Shown here: positions 46,901-54,886 of the stretch, piece by piece
How the letters are laid out: each line of letters begins with the position of its first letter
Position numbering within the stretch: the stretch's first letter is position 1
Assembly (NCBI RefSeq): GCF_008274695.1
Contig: NZ_VTOU01000002.1
Location: forward strand, 930,001 to 994,000
Reading direction: 5' to 3'
Length of the DNA: 64,000 bases
From: Sphingomonas montanisoli
GTDB lineage: Bacteria; Pseudomonadota; Alphaproteobacteria; Sphingomonadales; Sphingomonadaceae
Made by a program: the position numbers and the translations under genes
Notes under the pieces: generated by a model
Told to the model about the DNA's origin: nothing
Databases searched by the model: none
What the model saw: only the letters and a program-made list of their open reading frames with translations

Positions 46901-47731
46901 TTCCACTTGCCTCAACATTTCCCCGATTTCATGCCGGAAGTGATGCGTCGATGGTTTGAAACCGCACTGCGGATCGCGGATCAATTCGTCTGCGTGTCGG
47001 CCAGTGTCGCTGACGACGTCGCGCGTTTCGGGGCGGCTCTCCATCAGGGCATGCAGAGCATATCAGTCGACTATATTCATAATGCGGCGGACATAGCAGC
47101 GAGCTTGCCGTCGCGCGGTCGACCAGAATCGGCTGATGAGATGGTCGAAGCGATGAACAAGCGGCCAACATTCATAATGGTGGGTACCGTCGAGCCGCGA
47201 AAGGGGCACGCGCAGGTTCTGTCGGCATTTGATCGGCTCTGGCGCGCCGGCGTTGATGTCGGCCTTGTAATCGTTGGAAAAAGCGGATGGATGGTCGAAG
47301 TGTTGGGAAATCGGCTCGAGCAGCATCCCGAAAAGGACGGTCGATTGATTTGGCTCAACGGCATTAGCGACGAATATCTCGAAGAGATATATAGTTCAGC
47401 CTCAGCTTTGATTGCGGCTTCCGAGGGCGAAGGCTTTGGACTCCCTCTGATCGAAGCAGCCCGACACGGCATACCGCTGATCGCACGGGATATACCGGTA
47501 TTTCGCGAGGTGGCAGGCGAGCACGCCTTTTATTTCTCGGGCACCGGCGCCGCCGATCTGGCAGATGCCATCACGGAGTGGTTGGAACTGTCAGAGCAAG
47601 ATCGAGCGCCTCAGACCCGTTCGATGCCGTTTAAAACATGGAGGGAGACATCGAGCGATCTCCTGAAACGCATTTTTGATAACAACCATTACCGGATGAT
47701 CAATAACGCTGAGAGCGCTCAGGGGGTATAA
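43997..47731 (+). CDS. Trimodular GT4 glycosyltransferase
   Basis: A 1244-residue protein with three GT-B modules. Module 1 (about 1-405): MKILLDLQGAQTESRFRGIGRQ, VGAVDPRKN, FPSLLEGYGLPIAEAMACGAPV. Module 2 (about 415-815): MAFFSPLPGDKSGIADYS, VLTPRKLSH, RGETSGTVLDCLAAGVPVI. Module 3 (about 850-1225): CLFYDVTVLAESDAKTGIQR, VGTVEPRKGHAQ, AASEGEGFGLPLIEAARHG. All three keep the donor-binding E-x7-E or a near match. The layout resembles processive O-antigen and mannan polymerases of the WbdA kind. It could build a repeating block. It lies one base before the next gene. Confidence 0.88.
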   Translation: MKILLDLQGAQTESRFRGIGRQAKALARALIESGGDHDFHLLLNRRLDHGLEEVLSDFARLVPSSNLHIFGVPGAVAERDSANLWRTNAAEIAREGVIAAINPDILHISSLFEGYVDDAVLSVGRLDVAHKTAVTLHDVIPVMDPERYLGESAVKRHWLRKAQFLKRADMLLAVSEYSKIAVDQWLQIDQRRVRVIGAGVDHSFKPASGIDASMLKRYGLDQPFLLYVGAVDPRKNVELILDAYAVLPEHIRQSRIIAFVGRLFEEEEGRLRIAAAKRGISRDRLRFCRHVSEDDLIALYGACDAFIFPSLLEGYGLPIAEAMACGAPVLAANATSLPEVMKNAEFLFDPRDSGDLARRLLKILTDDGFRASARAWGLARAGELRWSDVAARSIAAFEEIGGESAREPSRPPRRRLKMAFFSPLPGDKSGIADYSAELLPELARFYDIECIVRPETVVTDEWIKASFPIRDFDFFRRNSDDYDRIVYSIGNSQFHAEMLELQRQYPGVVILHDFFLSDLVDWMSHHGSGYDYFVRELYRSHGIPALVFERDFGRVRAVAEYPCSGLVFETAKGVLAHSEYIRDGALRYYGEVAAGKIAVVPHLRAKAHDLDRAAARRRLGVGEEDFLICSFGVLTPRKLSHQVLEAWIGSRTSKRAGATLVFVGEGAVPDYVQSLRSEAEASGLDIRITGFADHKLYRDYLAAADLAVQLRAETRGETSGTVLDCLAAGVPVIVNRHGPVTELPKDVVYMLDETVDPGDLARSIDELAGAPEMRLKRVERAAAYLEATHHPALIGERFFELIERAERKAPESLQQLLIREAAEISAPVKPDLDDLRRLSQVLAEESRRPTQRCLFYDVTVLAESDAKTGIQRVVRAILQQLIDASPEGYRIEPVRIDGRQLKYARGFLADKLGLPSLVCGDEPIKFDRGDIYLAMDWVPDRLPDTLSFMSDMRRAGVRIVIGVHDLLPFHLPQHFPDFMPEVMRRWFETALRIADQFVCVSASVADDVARFGAALHQGMQSISVDYIHNAADIAASLPSRGRPESADEMVEAMNKRPTFIMVGTVEPRKGHAQVLSAFDRLWRAGVDVGLVIVGKSGWMVEVLGNRLEQHPEKDGRLIWLNGISDEYLEEIYSSASALIAASEGEGFGLPLIEAARHGIPLIARDIPVFREVAGEHAFYFSGTGAADLADAITEWLELSEQDRAPQTRSMPFKTWRETSSDLLKRIFDNNHYRMINNAESAQGV

Positions 47732-48619
47732 ATGTCGGAGAGGATTCAAGCAATATTTCTTCAGACGGCCGATCCTTTCAATTATCTACCGATGTTGCAG
47801 GAAACGGCCAAGACGGTGATAGAATACTGTCGTCGGGCTCGATATGGTTACGAAAGTTATGTGGGGATAAAGCGCGGAGTTTGGCCTTGGCAGGCAACGT
47901 ATAATAGAATTCATCAACTCAATGAAATAATGACACGCGGATTTCATGGATGGTTGATTTATCTAGATGCTGATGCCTACGTCGTCGATCTTGATTTCGA
48001 TTTAGAGAGTTATTTGCGCCAACATAACGACCGTGCTGCTATTCTCACACCGTCCATGGCTACGGATCATCACTGGGACATCAACGCCGGCGTTGTTCTG
48101 ATCAATTTAGGGCATCCGTTGGGCCGCGAAATCGTGTCGATCTGGACGCAGAAATTTGCGGCGCTCAGCGATGAACGATTGGCCGCAGCAGAGCAGTGGC
48201 TTGATGCCGACAGCGATCAGGACATGATCCAATGCATATTGCGTGAGCGCGATGACATTGCGAGCGCCGTTTATTTGCAAGCAACAAACCTGATCAACTC
48301 CAGTTTCGCGACGTTCATACGCCAACATCTTCGGTCGTATACACAAGACTTCGCCGCGCGATTGCGATCGATTTCCGGCGAGGTGGAGGCTGTTCTCGAT
48401 GGGCGGTCGCCCGACGATCCCGTCCGGGGTTCGTCGACAGTGGGCGCGCAGATCGTGGACGCGGTCTATCGCGGGCTGTTGCGGCGAGATGCTGACGATG
48501 CCGGGCGCCAGAATGCGATGGCAAACCTTGAACACTTAGGCATCAATGAAGGCTTGCCAAGGTTGCTCAACGAGGTCATGGGAAGCGAAGAGTTTGCCAA
48601 CAATATTGCGCGCAGTTGA
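47732..48619 (+). CDS. GT34-like glycosyltransferase with DUF4214-like tail
   Basis: A 295-residue protein. The first 200 residues resemble the GMA12/MNN10 (GT34) nucleotide-sugar transferase fold: YLDADAYVVDLDFDLE has the DxD metal motif, then WDINAGVVLINLGHP and DSDQDMIQCIL. The last 60 residues (IVDAVYRGLLRRDADDAGRQ..MGSEEFANN) look like a DUF4214 repeat, a small helical unit seen in secreted and surface proteins. The start follows the previous stop directly, with GGGGT upstream. Confidence 0.72.
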   Translation: MSERIQAIFLQTADPFNYLPMLQETAKTVIEYCRRARYGYESYVGIKRGVWPWQATYNRIHQLNEIMTRGFHGWLIYLDADAYVVDLDFDLESYLRQHNDRAAILTPSMATDHHWDINAGVVLINLGHPLGREIVSIWTQKFAALSDERLAAAEQWLDADSDQDMIQCILRERDDIASAVYLQATNLINSSFATFIRQHLRSYTQDFAARLRSISGEVEAVLDGRSPDDPVRGSSTVGAQIVDAVYRGLLRRDADDAGRQNAMANLEHLGINEGLPRLLNEVMGSEEFANNIARS

Positions 48620-48873
48620 GCATGAACGGCGCGGCAAATGCCACCCGGTGGGTCGTCCGCGACCTATGCGACCTATGTCTCGATAGTGAATGGCCGAGAG
48701 GGTGGATATCTCCGTTGTATTCATCGGGGCTGCGTAACGAAGTCTTGTGGCGCTGAAGTGCGCTGTGGGACACTGTTTCGACATTGGCCGCTGCGGCGGG
48801 CGGGTTGCTTTAGCCGATCGTTCGGAGCGGCGGCGACCGAAGAGATTGTCTGCTTCTATCGTAGGAGTGAAGC
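48620..48873. other. Intergenic spacer without recognised gene
   Basis: This 254-base spacer separates the GT34-like gene from the methyltransferase. Short frames on both strands lack any family resemblance or ribosome-binding site. Only the TAGGAG site of the next gene near 48861-48866 stands out. Confidence 0.5.
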
Positions 48874-49782
48874 GTGTCCGGTAATGAATGGCTTGAGAAC
48901 TGCGTAAAAGCCGACGGCATTCACGTCATCAGTCAGAATCTTCCCTTCGAGCATCCGGAAGACGATTACGATCGTCAATATGGTAATGACGATGTTGAAA
49001 AGACTATAGGAGCGTTCGTTTTAGACGCAGCAGGCTTTACGCCAAGGTCGTTGCTTGAACTCGCCTGCGGTACTGGTCACATGACAGCTAGCCTAGTCTA
49101 TGACGGTAGAGTAGAAGAGATTGTGGCATCGGATGCGTCGATCGAATTTCTAAAAATTACGCGAAACAAAATTGCTGGCCTGGGACAGGGTGATAAGGTT
49201 TCATTCGTGCTGCTGAGCGATGCTGATTTCAATCAGATTCCTCAAGGGCGTTATGACGCGATTATGATGCGTAGTGCGCTGCATCATTTTGCTGATTTTC
49301 GGGAAACTGCTGCTATATTGCTTAGTAAGTTACCACCAGGTGGGGGGCTCTTTATGCTTGAACCCCGTGCTGATTTCCATATCGCAAGTTCGTTAATACT
49401 CAAGGCTGCGCAGTCGCGGTCCGATCGTGTTCAGTGGACCGATCGCCATGCGCATCAAACGCAGAGTTTCATTGACGCAGCGTCATTTTATTTAGACAGA
49501 AAGCTTGATAAGCGTGAAGCTGAAGACAAATATGTTTTCTACATTGATGAACTTGTTGAGATAGCTTCGGAAAATAAGGTGACATTTACGTCACTCGGCG
49601 GCGAATATCTTAGTGCATTCACAAGTGTTTTTCATGATTTCATGAAATACTGTATGAATTTCGATGCCGATGTCTTGAGCGACATTCTCGCGCTAGTCGA
49701 TGACGAACTGCGCTTCATGGACTCGGCTTATGCCTCGCGACCGCGCTACGGCGCTGCAGAGTGGTTTCTGTTTAGGGCTTGA
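48874..49782 (+). CDS. Class I SAM-dependent methyltransferase
   Basis: A 302-residue methyltransferase. The SAM loop is LLELACGTGHMTASL with a following acidic residue in VASDASIEFL; YDAIMMRSALHHFADF and LPPGGGLFMLEPR are further class I blocks. It could methylate a sugar of the polymer or a lipid carrier. The start is GTG with TAGGAGTG upstream. The gene is markedly AT-rich compared with the rest of the window, with frequent att, gat and ttt codons, suggesting recent acquisition. A decayed transposase lies just downstream. Confidence 0.85.
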   Translation: MSGNEWLENCVKADGIHVISQNLPFEHPEDDYDRQYGNDDVEKTIGAFVLDAAGFTPRSLLELACGTGHMTASLVYDGRVEEIVASDASIEFLKITRNKIAGLGQGDKVSFVLLSDADFNQIPQGRYDAIMMRSALHHFADFRETAAILLSKLPPGGGLFMLEPRADFHIASSLILKAAQSRSDRVQWTDRHAHQTQSFIDAASFYLDRKLDKREAEDKYVFYIDELVEIASENKVTFTSLGGEYLSAFTSVFHDFMKYCMNFDADVLSDILALVDDELRFMDSAYASRPRYGAAEWFLFRA

Positions 49783-50010
49783 TAGATGCCGCGGGACTGA
49801 GGCGAGCCCCGGCTGTCCGCATCATCTGCATTTTGGGTTGCCATACTACGTACGTTGGCCGACGTCGATCGGCCGCGACAAGAAAACCGGCCCACTGCCC
49901 GCGGTTGGATTGATGGGGCGAGATCAAAACTAAGCACCCGAAGGCCTGCCGACAAGCAGCAGAAAGTGCGCTCGCGTGGTTGCGCGCGGCGGGAGGGCGA
50001 CAAACGTTCC

Positions 50011-50780
50011 CTAAGCCGTAGATTTATAACGTGTTGCACCAGATGCAAACGCAGACGAGTTTGACGGCAGCGAAATAATTGTGGCGGCGCTCTTGTCGTA
50101 TCGAGCAGCGATGCCGCGAAAATGCTTGATGCGGCTGAACAAACGCTCGACAAGATTGCGTTGTCGGTAGAGCCAGGGCGAGAAGGCAAAGCGCTGTTTG
50201 CGGTTAGCCTTGTTAGGAATGTTGGCCCAGATGTTCCTTTCCGCTGCCTTGGCGCGGATTGCATTGCTGTCGTAACCCTTGTCCCCGAGCAGCGTGGCAT
50301 TCTCAGGGGCTGCTTCGATCAGCGGCGTCATGGACCTGACCACCGGTCAAGCGCAGGCTGACAGGACGTCCTTCAGCGACGACAAGAGCATGGAGCTTGC
50401 TGGTAAGACCGCCCCGGGAACGTTTCATGCCATGATCTGTGAGTCCCCCTTTTTGCCTGTCGCGGCATGTTGGTGGACACGCACGCAGGTAGAGTCGATC
50501 ATCACCAGTTCGCCGTTGAAACCGGCTGAAACCGCCACCAGAAGTCGGTCCCACACCCCCCCCGCTTTGCGCCAGCGAACGAACCGGTTGTAGCAGGTCG
50601 TCAGCGGCCCGTAACGCTCAGGGACCTCCGCCAGGGGGGGGGGGCGGTTCGAAACCGCCTCACTATGCCGTTCAGCATGCGCCGATCATCGACCCGGGGA
50701 ACGCCCATCGGCTTGTTCGGCAACCGCGGTTCGATGATCGCCCATTCCCGATCCGTCAGTTCGTACCGCCGCCGTGTCAT
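50011..50780 (-). pseudogene. IS5-family transposase remnant (IS427-like), frameshifted
   Basis: The reading continues through at least three frames: MTRRRYELTDREWAIIEP at the N-terminus, then DRLLVAVSAGFNGELVMIDSTCVRVHQH, then KGGLTDHGMKRSRGGLTSKLH, then LLGDKGYDSNAIRAKAAER and WLYRQRNLVERLFSRIKHF. These are the DDE transposase blocks of IS5/IS427 elements. Frame changes coincide with homopolymers: an 11-base G run at 50634-50644, an 8-base C run at 50556-50563 and an A-G run near 50438-50447. No clear terminal inverted repeats were found. It is inactive as read; sequencing error in the homopolymers cannot be excluded. Confidence 0.85.
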
Positions 50781-50865
50781 CAAAACTCCCAATCAATGGG
50801 ACGCCTGAATCATCCGGCATGTCAAATCTCAAGCGCCTTTATGATTTTACGGCCTAGTGATCGAC

Positions 50866-51251
50866 AATACGCTGGATCGCCAGTTCGCCACGGCTGCCCC
50901 AGACCGAGCCTGGGGTGACAGGCATCACCTGGAAGGTTTTGCCTATCTGGCTGTCGTGATCGACTTGTACTCCCGTCGCGTGGTGGGTTGGTCGATGCAG
51001 AGCCGACAGACCACCGACGTGGTTCTGTAGGCGCTGCACACATGACGGCTTGGCGGCGCAAGCCGAATCAGCAAGGGTTAATCCACTCGGACTAGGGTTC
51101 GCAGTTCACCAGCATGGACTAGGGCGCCTTCATCCGAGTTCACGATCTTGAGCAGTCGATGAGCCGACGCGGCCACTGTCATGACGATGCTGTCATGCTG
51201 TCGCCCGCCAAGTTCGAACGGCACCAGATTTTGAAAGCCGAAGGCGTCTAG
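50866..51251 (+). pseudogene. IS3-family OrfB (rve integrase) remnant
   Basis: Plus-strand translation gives TLDRQFATAAPDRAWGDRH, LEGFAYLAVVIDLYSRRVVGW, then a stop, and after a frame change HSD*GSQFTS, IRVHDLEQSMSRRGHCHDDA and SPAKFERHQILKAEGV. These are the D-D-E integrase core and tail of IS3-group OrfB, with in-frame stops and missing residues. The upstream half of the element is absent. It lies between the IS5-like remnant and kpsE. Confidence 0.8.
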
Positions 51252-51380
51252 AGAACTAGAGGCTACTCACTTTGAACCGCCAGCGCCTAGCGCTTGTTCT
51301 CTTACGCCTCCTGCAGACAACGCTTGTCTCCGATGGATCGGGACAAGCGAAGTCAGCTGCGGTTTTCGGGAGAGGTGACC

Positions 51381-52547
51381 TTAATGGTTCACATGCTCCT
51401 TCACGCCGGCCCTCATGAACCAGAATATCGCATAAGCGACGAGAAGCGAGAAAAATACTGTAAGAATAGTTTTGGTACGCTCCGGGTATAGTGACTTAAC
51501 CGGCAGGTTGGGGTTCACCACCCGAACGACATAGAGCTGCTTTTTGCGCGCTTCCTCACGAGCGGCTTGATAGGATGCCGCAGCAGCTTCGTAGCGCTTC
51601 GCTGCGAACTCCTGACGAATTCGTAGATCTTCGAAATTGCCGAGATTCGCGGCTATCGCCGATGTGCCGCCAGCCAACTGCTGACGCTGGGCGGCAATTT
51701 GACTGTCGAGAGATCGAACGCGGTTCGCAAGCGCGACATATTGAGGACTTGTTGGCGAAATCGATCCGCGCATCGCCATCAACTCCGCGCGAGCTTCGGC
51801 TAGCCGCGTAGTCAATTGCGTCAGCAATGAGATTTGCGCCCGTCCGCTGCCCTCTGGGTCTATGTCGTTGTTGACCTGACGGAATTTGGTTAACCGGACC
51901 TGTATGCCACGCAGATTATTCTCTGCCTCGTCCAATTGCCGCGCCGCCATCATCAGAGAATCGCGATAGCTTCGTTCGTTGAGCAAATTCACTCGTTCTT
52001 CGCCCATGCGAAGTGAAGTTTCTGCGATCAAGCGCGAGTCTGCCGGGCTAAACGCTCGTACCGACAATTCGGTTATGCCTGTGCGGTCGTCAAAGCGCAG
52101 CGTGATGTGTTTGCGGTAATATTTGACGAGGCTTTCTGGCGTGGGGGTCGCCCGGATCCGACTCACGATATCGACGCCGTCGCGGCGGAATCGACCTATA
52201 AGTCCAATCCGGCGATCAAGTTCCGCAACCGCCTCTGTGGACTGCAGATATTCGATGACGCTCATGGCATCGCCCCGCGGTTGCCCAGCGGCGCCGCCGA
52301 AAGACAGAAGTGCGCCGATCCCTCCGCCGACGGCAGGACTGCTCTGCGTTGAACGCACCAAAAAATGAGCCTCGGACTCATATTGGTTCGACGCGACCAG
52401 GCCATAATAAAATGCCGCGAGCGCAGAAGGGAGGATCACTACGGCAACGAACGCCCAGTTTTTGCGTGCCCAACCCGCGGCACGAACATGCCATTGCGGT
52501 TGAGGCATAACGTGTTCGCCAGCCAGCGGCTTAATTATACCGTGCAT
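51381..52547 (-). CDS. kpsE: Capsule polysaccharide export inner-membrane protein (KpsE/CtrB-like)
   Basis: A 388-residue polysaccharide co-polymerase. It has one transmembrane segment near residues 32-50 (FVAVVILPSALAAFYYGLVA), a Wzz-like beta/alpha domain (YESEAHFLVRS), a long coiled-coil middle (about 190-340) and a C-terminal membrane helix (TILTVFFSLLVAYAIFWFM). KpsE-type proteins bridge the ABC transporter to the outer-membrane channel in group 2 capsule export. The ATG at 52547 has an AGGAC site. It lies 27 bases downstream of the permease gene in the same operon. Confidence 0.88.
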   Translation of the reverse strand: MHGIIKPLAGEHVMPQPQWHVRAAGWARKNWAFVAVVILPSALAAFYYGLVASNQYESEAHFLVRSTQSSPAVGGGIGALLSFGGAAGQPRGDAMSVIEYLQSTEAVAELDRRIGLIGRFRRDGVDIVSRIRATPTPESLVKYYRKHITLRFDDRTGITELSVRAFSPADSRLIAETSLRMGEERVNLLNERSYRDSLMMAARQLDEAENNLRGIQVRLTKFRQVNNDIDPEGSGRAQISLLTQLTTRLAEARAELMAMRGSISPTSPQYVALANRVRSLDSQIAAQRQQLAGGTSAIAANLGNFEDLRIRQEFAAKRYEAAAASYQAAREEARKKQLYVVRVVNPNLPVKSLYPERTKTILTVFFSLLVAYAIFWFMRAGVKEHVNH

Positions 52548-52574
52548 GATAGTCCTGTCATGTTCGCCCCAAAC

Positions 52575-53384
52575 TCAACTCACGTGGAGGCGTGAACGTA
52601 CGTTTCGGATGGCGATGAACCCTATATATGTTACTACCGCGCATACCGCGATCACATAACCGAAATTTATGTAAAGGGGTGATGCAGTTTGGAATTGCCC
52701 ATAGCGAGCAATTTCGAAAATCCCGGCCATCGGGTTCCATTCCATTGCCGAGCGGAAGTCCGCGGGCAAAAATTCCATGGTCCAGAAAGCGCCGGACAAC
52801 GGTATCGCGAAATAGGTCATCGGGTGAACGAGGCGACCCGCGGTGCGGCGGTCAAAGGTCCAACTGGCGATGATCAAAGAAAGTCCGAATGATAGCCAGG
52901 TCATCAGTCCGATTCCGGCAAGCAGATACAGCGGTCGAGCGGGCAGCTCTGCAAAGCCGAGAACCATGTACAAAGTCATGAGCACGATTAGAGCGCAAAC
53001 ACAACTTAGTGCCTCCATCAATGCTCGCGCGAGAACAACGTCTAGAATAGTCACCATTCGGTGGTAAAAAAGGTGAACACTCGCTTCTAGCATTCCCTCT
53101 GATTTGTTGACGATGCCACGGAAGATAATGAAAATAGTGTAGCCAAGGAGTGTGAATGTGCCAGGGTCGATGTCTGTATCGGACGAATGGCTACCCCCCA
53201 TGAAGTGATGGATCGACGAAATCACACTCGCCAACATTAATGGCTCAATAATGAGCCAGATAAATCCAAAATTCTCACGGCCGAAGCGGCTGTGTACCTC
53301 GCGAAGTATCATCGCGGCCATGACGCGGAATTGTATGGTCAGCGCGGTAGCGAAACTCGTTGATTGATCTCGGTTCATTGCCAT
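52575..53384 (-). CDS. kpsM: Polysaccharide ABC transporter permease (KpsM-like)
   Basis: A 269-residue ABC-2 type permease with about six hydrophobic segments (IWLIIEPLMLASVIS, LLGYTIFIIFRGIVN, LYLLAGIGLMTWLSFGLSL and others) and the REVHSRFGRENFGFIW start typical of KpsM/CtrC/BexB. It would form the inner-membrane pore for a lipid-linked polysaccharide. The ATG at 53384 is fixed by GGAGGTTTCCTG upstream and a one-base overlap with the upstream glycosyltransferase stop. The required ATP-binding partner (KpsT/Wzt) is not in the window. Confidence 0.88.
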   Translation of the reverse strand: MAMNRDQSTSFATALTIQFRVMAAMILREVHSRFGRENFGFIWLIIEPLMLASVISSIHHFMGGSHSSDTDIDPGTFTLLGYTIFIIFRGIVNKSEGMLEASVHLFYHRMVTILDVVLARALMEALSCVCALIVLMTLYMVLGFAELPARPLYLLAGIGLMTWLSFGLSLIIASWTFDRRTAGRLVHPMTYFAIPLSGAFWTMEFLPADFRSAMEWNPMAGIFEIARYGQFQTASPLYINFGYVIAVCAVVTYIGFIAIRNVRSRLHVS

Positions 53385-54607
53385 CAGGAAACCTCCTTCA
53401 CGAGTTCCAGCAACGTCGTAGTGTGGGCCCTCCATGTGGGCGGACTCCACTCGGCAATTCGCTTGCACTGAGCTTCCCGTAACTCAGAGCCCGATTGGGC
53501 ATAGTCGAGGATCATATTCATCCAAGACAGTCCGTCGATAGGGTCAATGAATTCTGCGAGGTTGTCCGAGGCTTCACGCAGCGCGGGTAAGTCGCTGCAA
53601 ATGACAGGGATACCGATAGCCATTGCTTCGGTCACGGGCATCCCGAAGCCCTCCGCGAACGACGGAAGCAGTAGTGCCCTTGCGCCTCGTAGGATCATAT
53701 GCATCGTCTCGTCGCTCAAGCTGGCATATTCGTAGACATGGTCTCGAAGTGGCTCGCAACGCTCCAGAAGATCGACGATGTTTTCGTTTTCCCATCCGCG
53801 GCGCCCTATCACGATGAGCGATGGGGCGGCTGGGCCCATCGTCTCGACGATCTTTCGCCAGACGTGGAGTAACAGGAGATGATTTTTGCGGGGCTCGATC
53901 GTGCCGACGATTACAAAGTAGGGTTTCGACGGAGATTGCGGCCAGTCGGCGTTCGGCGTCCGATCGATGAGGCGTTGATCAGTGCCAAGATGTGCGACTT
54001 CAATGCGCGGAGCGTGCGTCGAGCCGGTAAGAAAATGTTTGAAGGATTGGGCAGTAGCTTTAGAGTTCGCCAGCACCACCGCGGCATTTTCTGCCACGGT
54101 TTGCATGCGAAGCCGATGCGCTTCTGCTCCCCCCGGTCGGGCATATTCCGGAAACTCTATGGGGATGAGATCGTGGATAAGGCAGATTAGCGGAGCGCGC
54201 TCCCGCTTCAATTTTGCCTCGAAGGCCTCCGGTTTTTGCAGGTGGGCCGGAGAAGACTGGACAAAAACGCGACGCATGCCGCTTGCCACAGGGCGGGTTC
54301 TGCGCGGTCGCAATTGCCAGAGATGTTTGAGCGCGCTCGTCCGCAGTCTCAGCCAGCCAGGATTGCCCGAACGCCCCCATCGATGCTCCGTTTCGTTAAG
54401 GAATTTGGAAACGGCGCCCGCGTCCAGTCGACCATAGATTCCGAACGGGTTGATTGCGGCGAAGTGGAGTGGGCCGGGATGATGTTCGATAAGCGCTCGC
54501 GCATAAGCCATTTCAACCCGATCCACGCCGGTCGGCATGACGTGCAGCATGCGCGACATCAACCGAGACAGATCGAGAACGATTTCGGTCTGTTCGAGAG
54601 CCGACAT
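53384..54607 (-). CDS. GT4 glycosyltransferase
   Basis: A 407-residue GT-B enzyme: an early LDLSRLMSRMLHVMPTGVDRVEMAYARALIEH block, VIVGTIEPRKNHLLLLHVWRK and LLPSFAEGFGMPVTEAMAIGIPVICSDLPALREA with the E-x7-E motif. It is related in its N-terminal block to module 3 of the trimodular enzyme at 44-47.7 kb. It is the first gene of a glycosyltransferase-kpsM-kpsE unit. The start at 54607 is preferred because longer frames run through the tRNA-Ala gene. Confidence 0.87.
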   Translation of the reverse strand: MSALEQTEIVLDLSRLMSRMLHVMPTGVDRVEMAYARALIEHHPGPLHFAAINPFGIYGRLDAGAVSKFLNETEHRWGRSGNPGWLRLRTSALKHLWQLRPRRTRPVASGMRRVFVQSSPAHLQKPEAFEAKLKRERAPLICLIHDLIPIEFPEYARPGGAEAHRLRMQTVAENAAVVLANSKATAQSFKHFLTGSTHAPRIEVAHLGTDQRLIDRTPNADWPQSPSKPYFVIVGTIEPRKNHLLLLHVWRKIVETMGPAAPSLIVIGRRGWENENIVDLLERCEPLRDHVYEYASLSDETMHMILRGARALLLPSFAEGFGMPVTEAMAIGIPVICSDLPALREASDNLAEFIDPIDGLSWMNMILDYAQSGSELREAQCKRIAEWSPPTWRAHTTTLLELVKEVS

Positions 54608-54671
54608 CAGAGATGCTGGCGAGGACAGGGGAGACGCGTTCAAGCCGACACCGCGATCAATCCTGGTAAAA

Positions 54672-54747
54672 TGGTGGAGCCGAGGGGGATCGAACCCCTG
54701 ACCTCTGCAATGCCATTGCAGCGCTCTCCCAGCTGAGCTACGGCCCC
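54672..54747 (-). tRNA. tRNA-Ala(GGC)
   Basis: A complete 76-nt cloverleaf is read on the minus strand: acceptor ggggccg pairing with cggctcc, D arm agctcagctgggagagc, anticodon arm ctgca-atggcat-tgcag with anticodon GGC, and T arm caggggttcgatcccctcg, ending in encoded CCA. It marks the right edge of the polysaccharide island, with its 3' end facing the island. Confidence 0.97.
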
Positions 54748-54886
54748 GTTCCATTCGTCGCGCTGCCCCTGGGAGGCAGCGGAGGGCGCCCTTTAGGTCA
54801 GGGCGCGGATGGCTGCAAGAGGCTTTTGCGCCCCGGCAGAAAAATCGGCGGGCGGCATCCCGAAGGCGGCCGCCCGCGCGCAAAAA

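Noticed and set aside
53384-54883. Longer start for the GT4 gene at 54883
   Set aside because: It would translate through the tRNA-Ala gene; the ATG at 54607 opens the recognisable domain.
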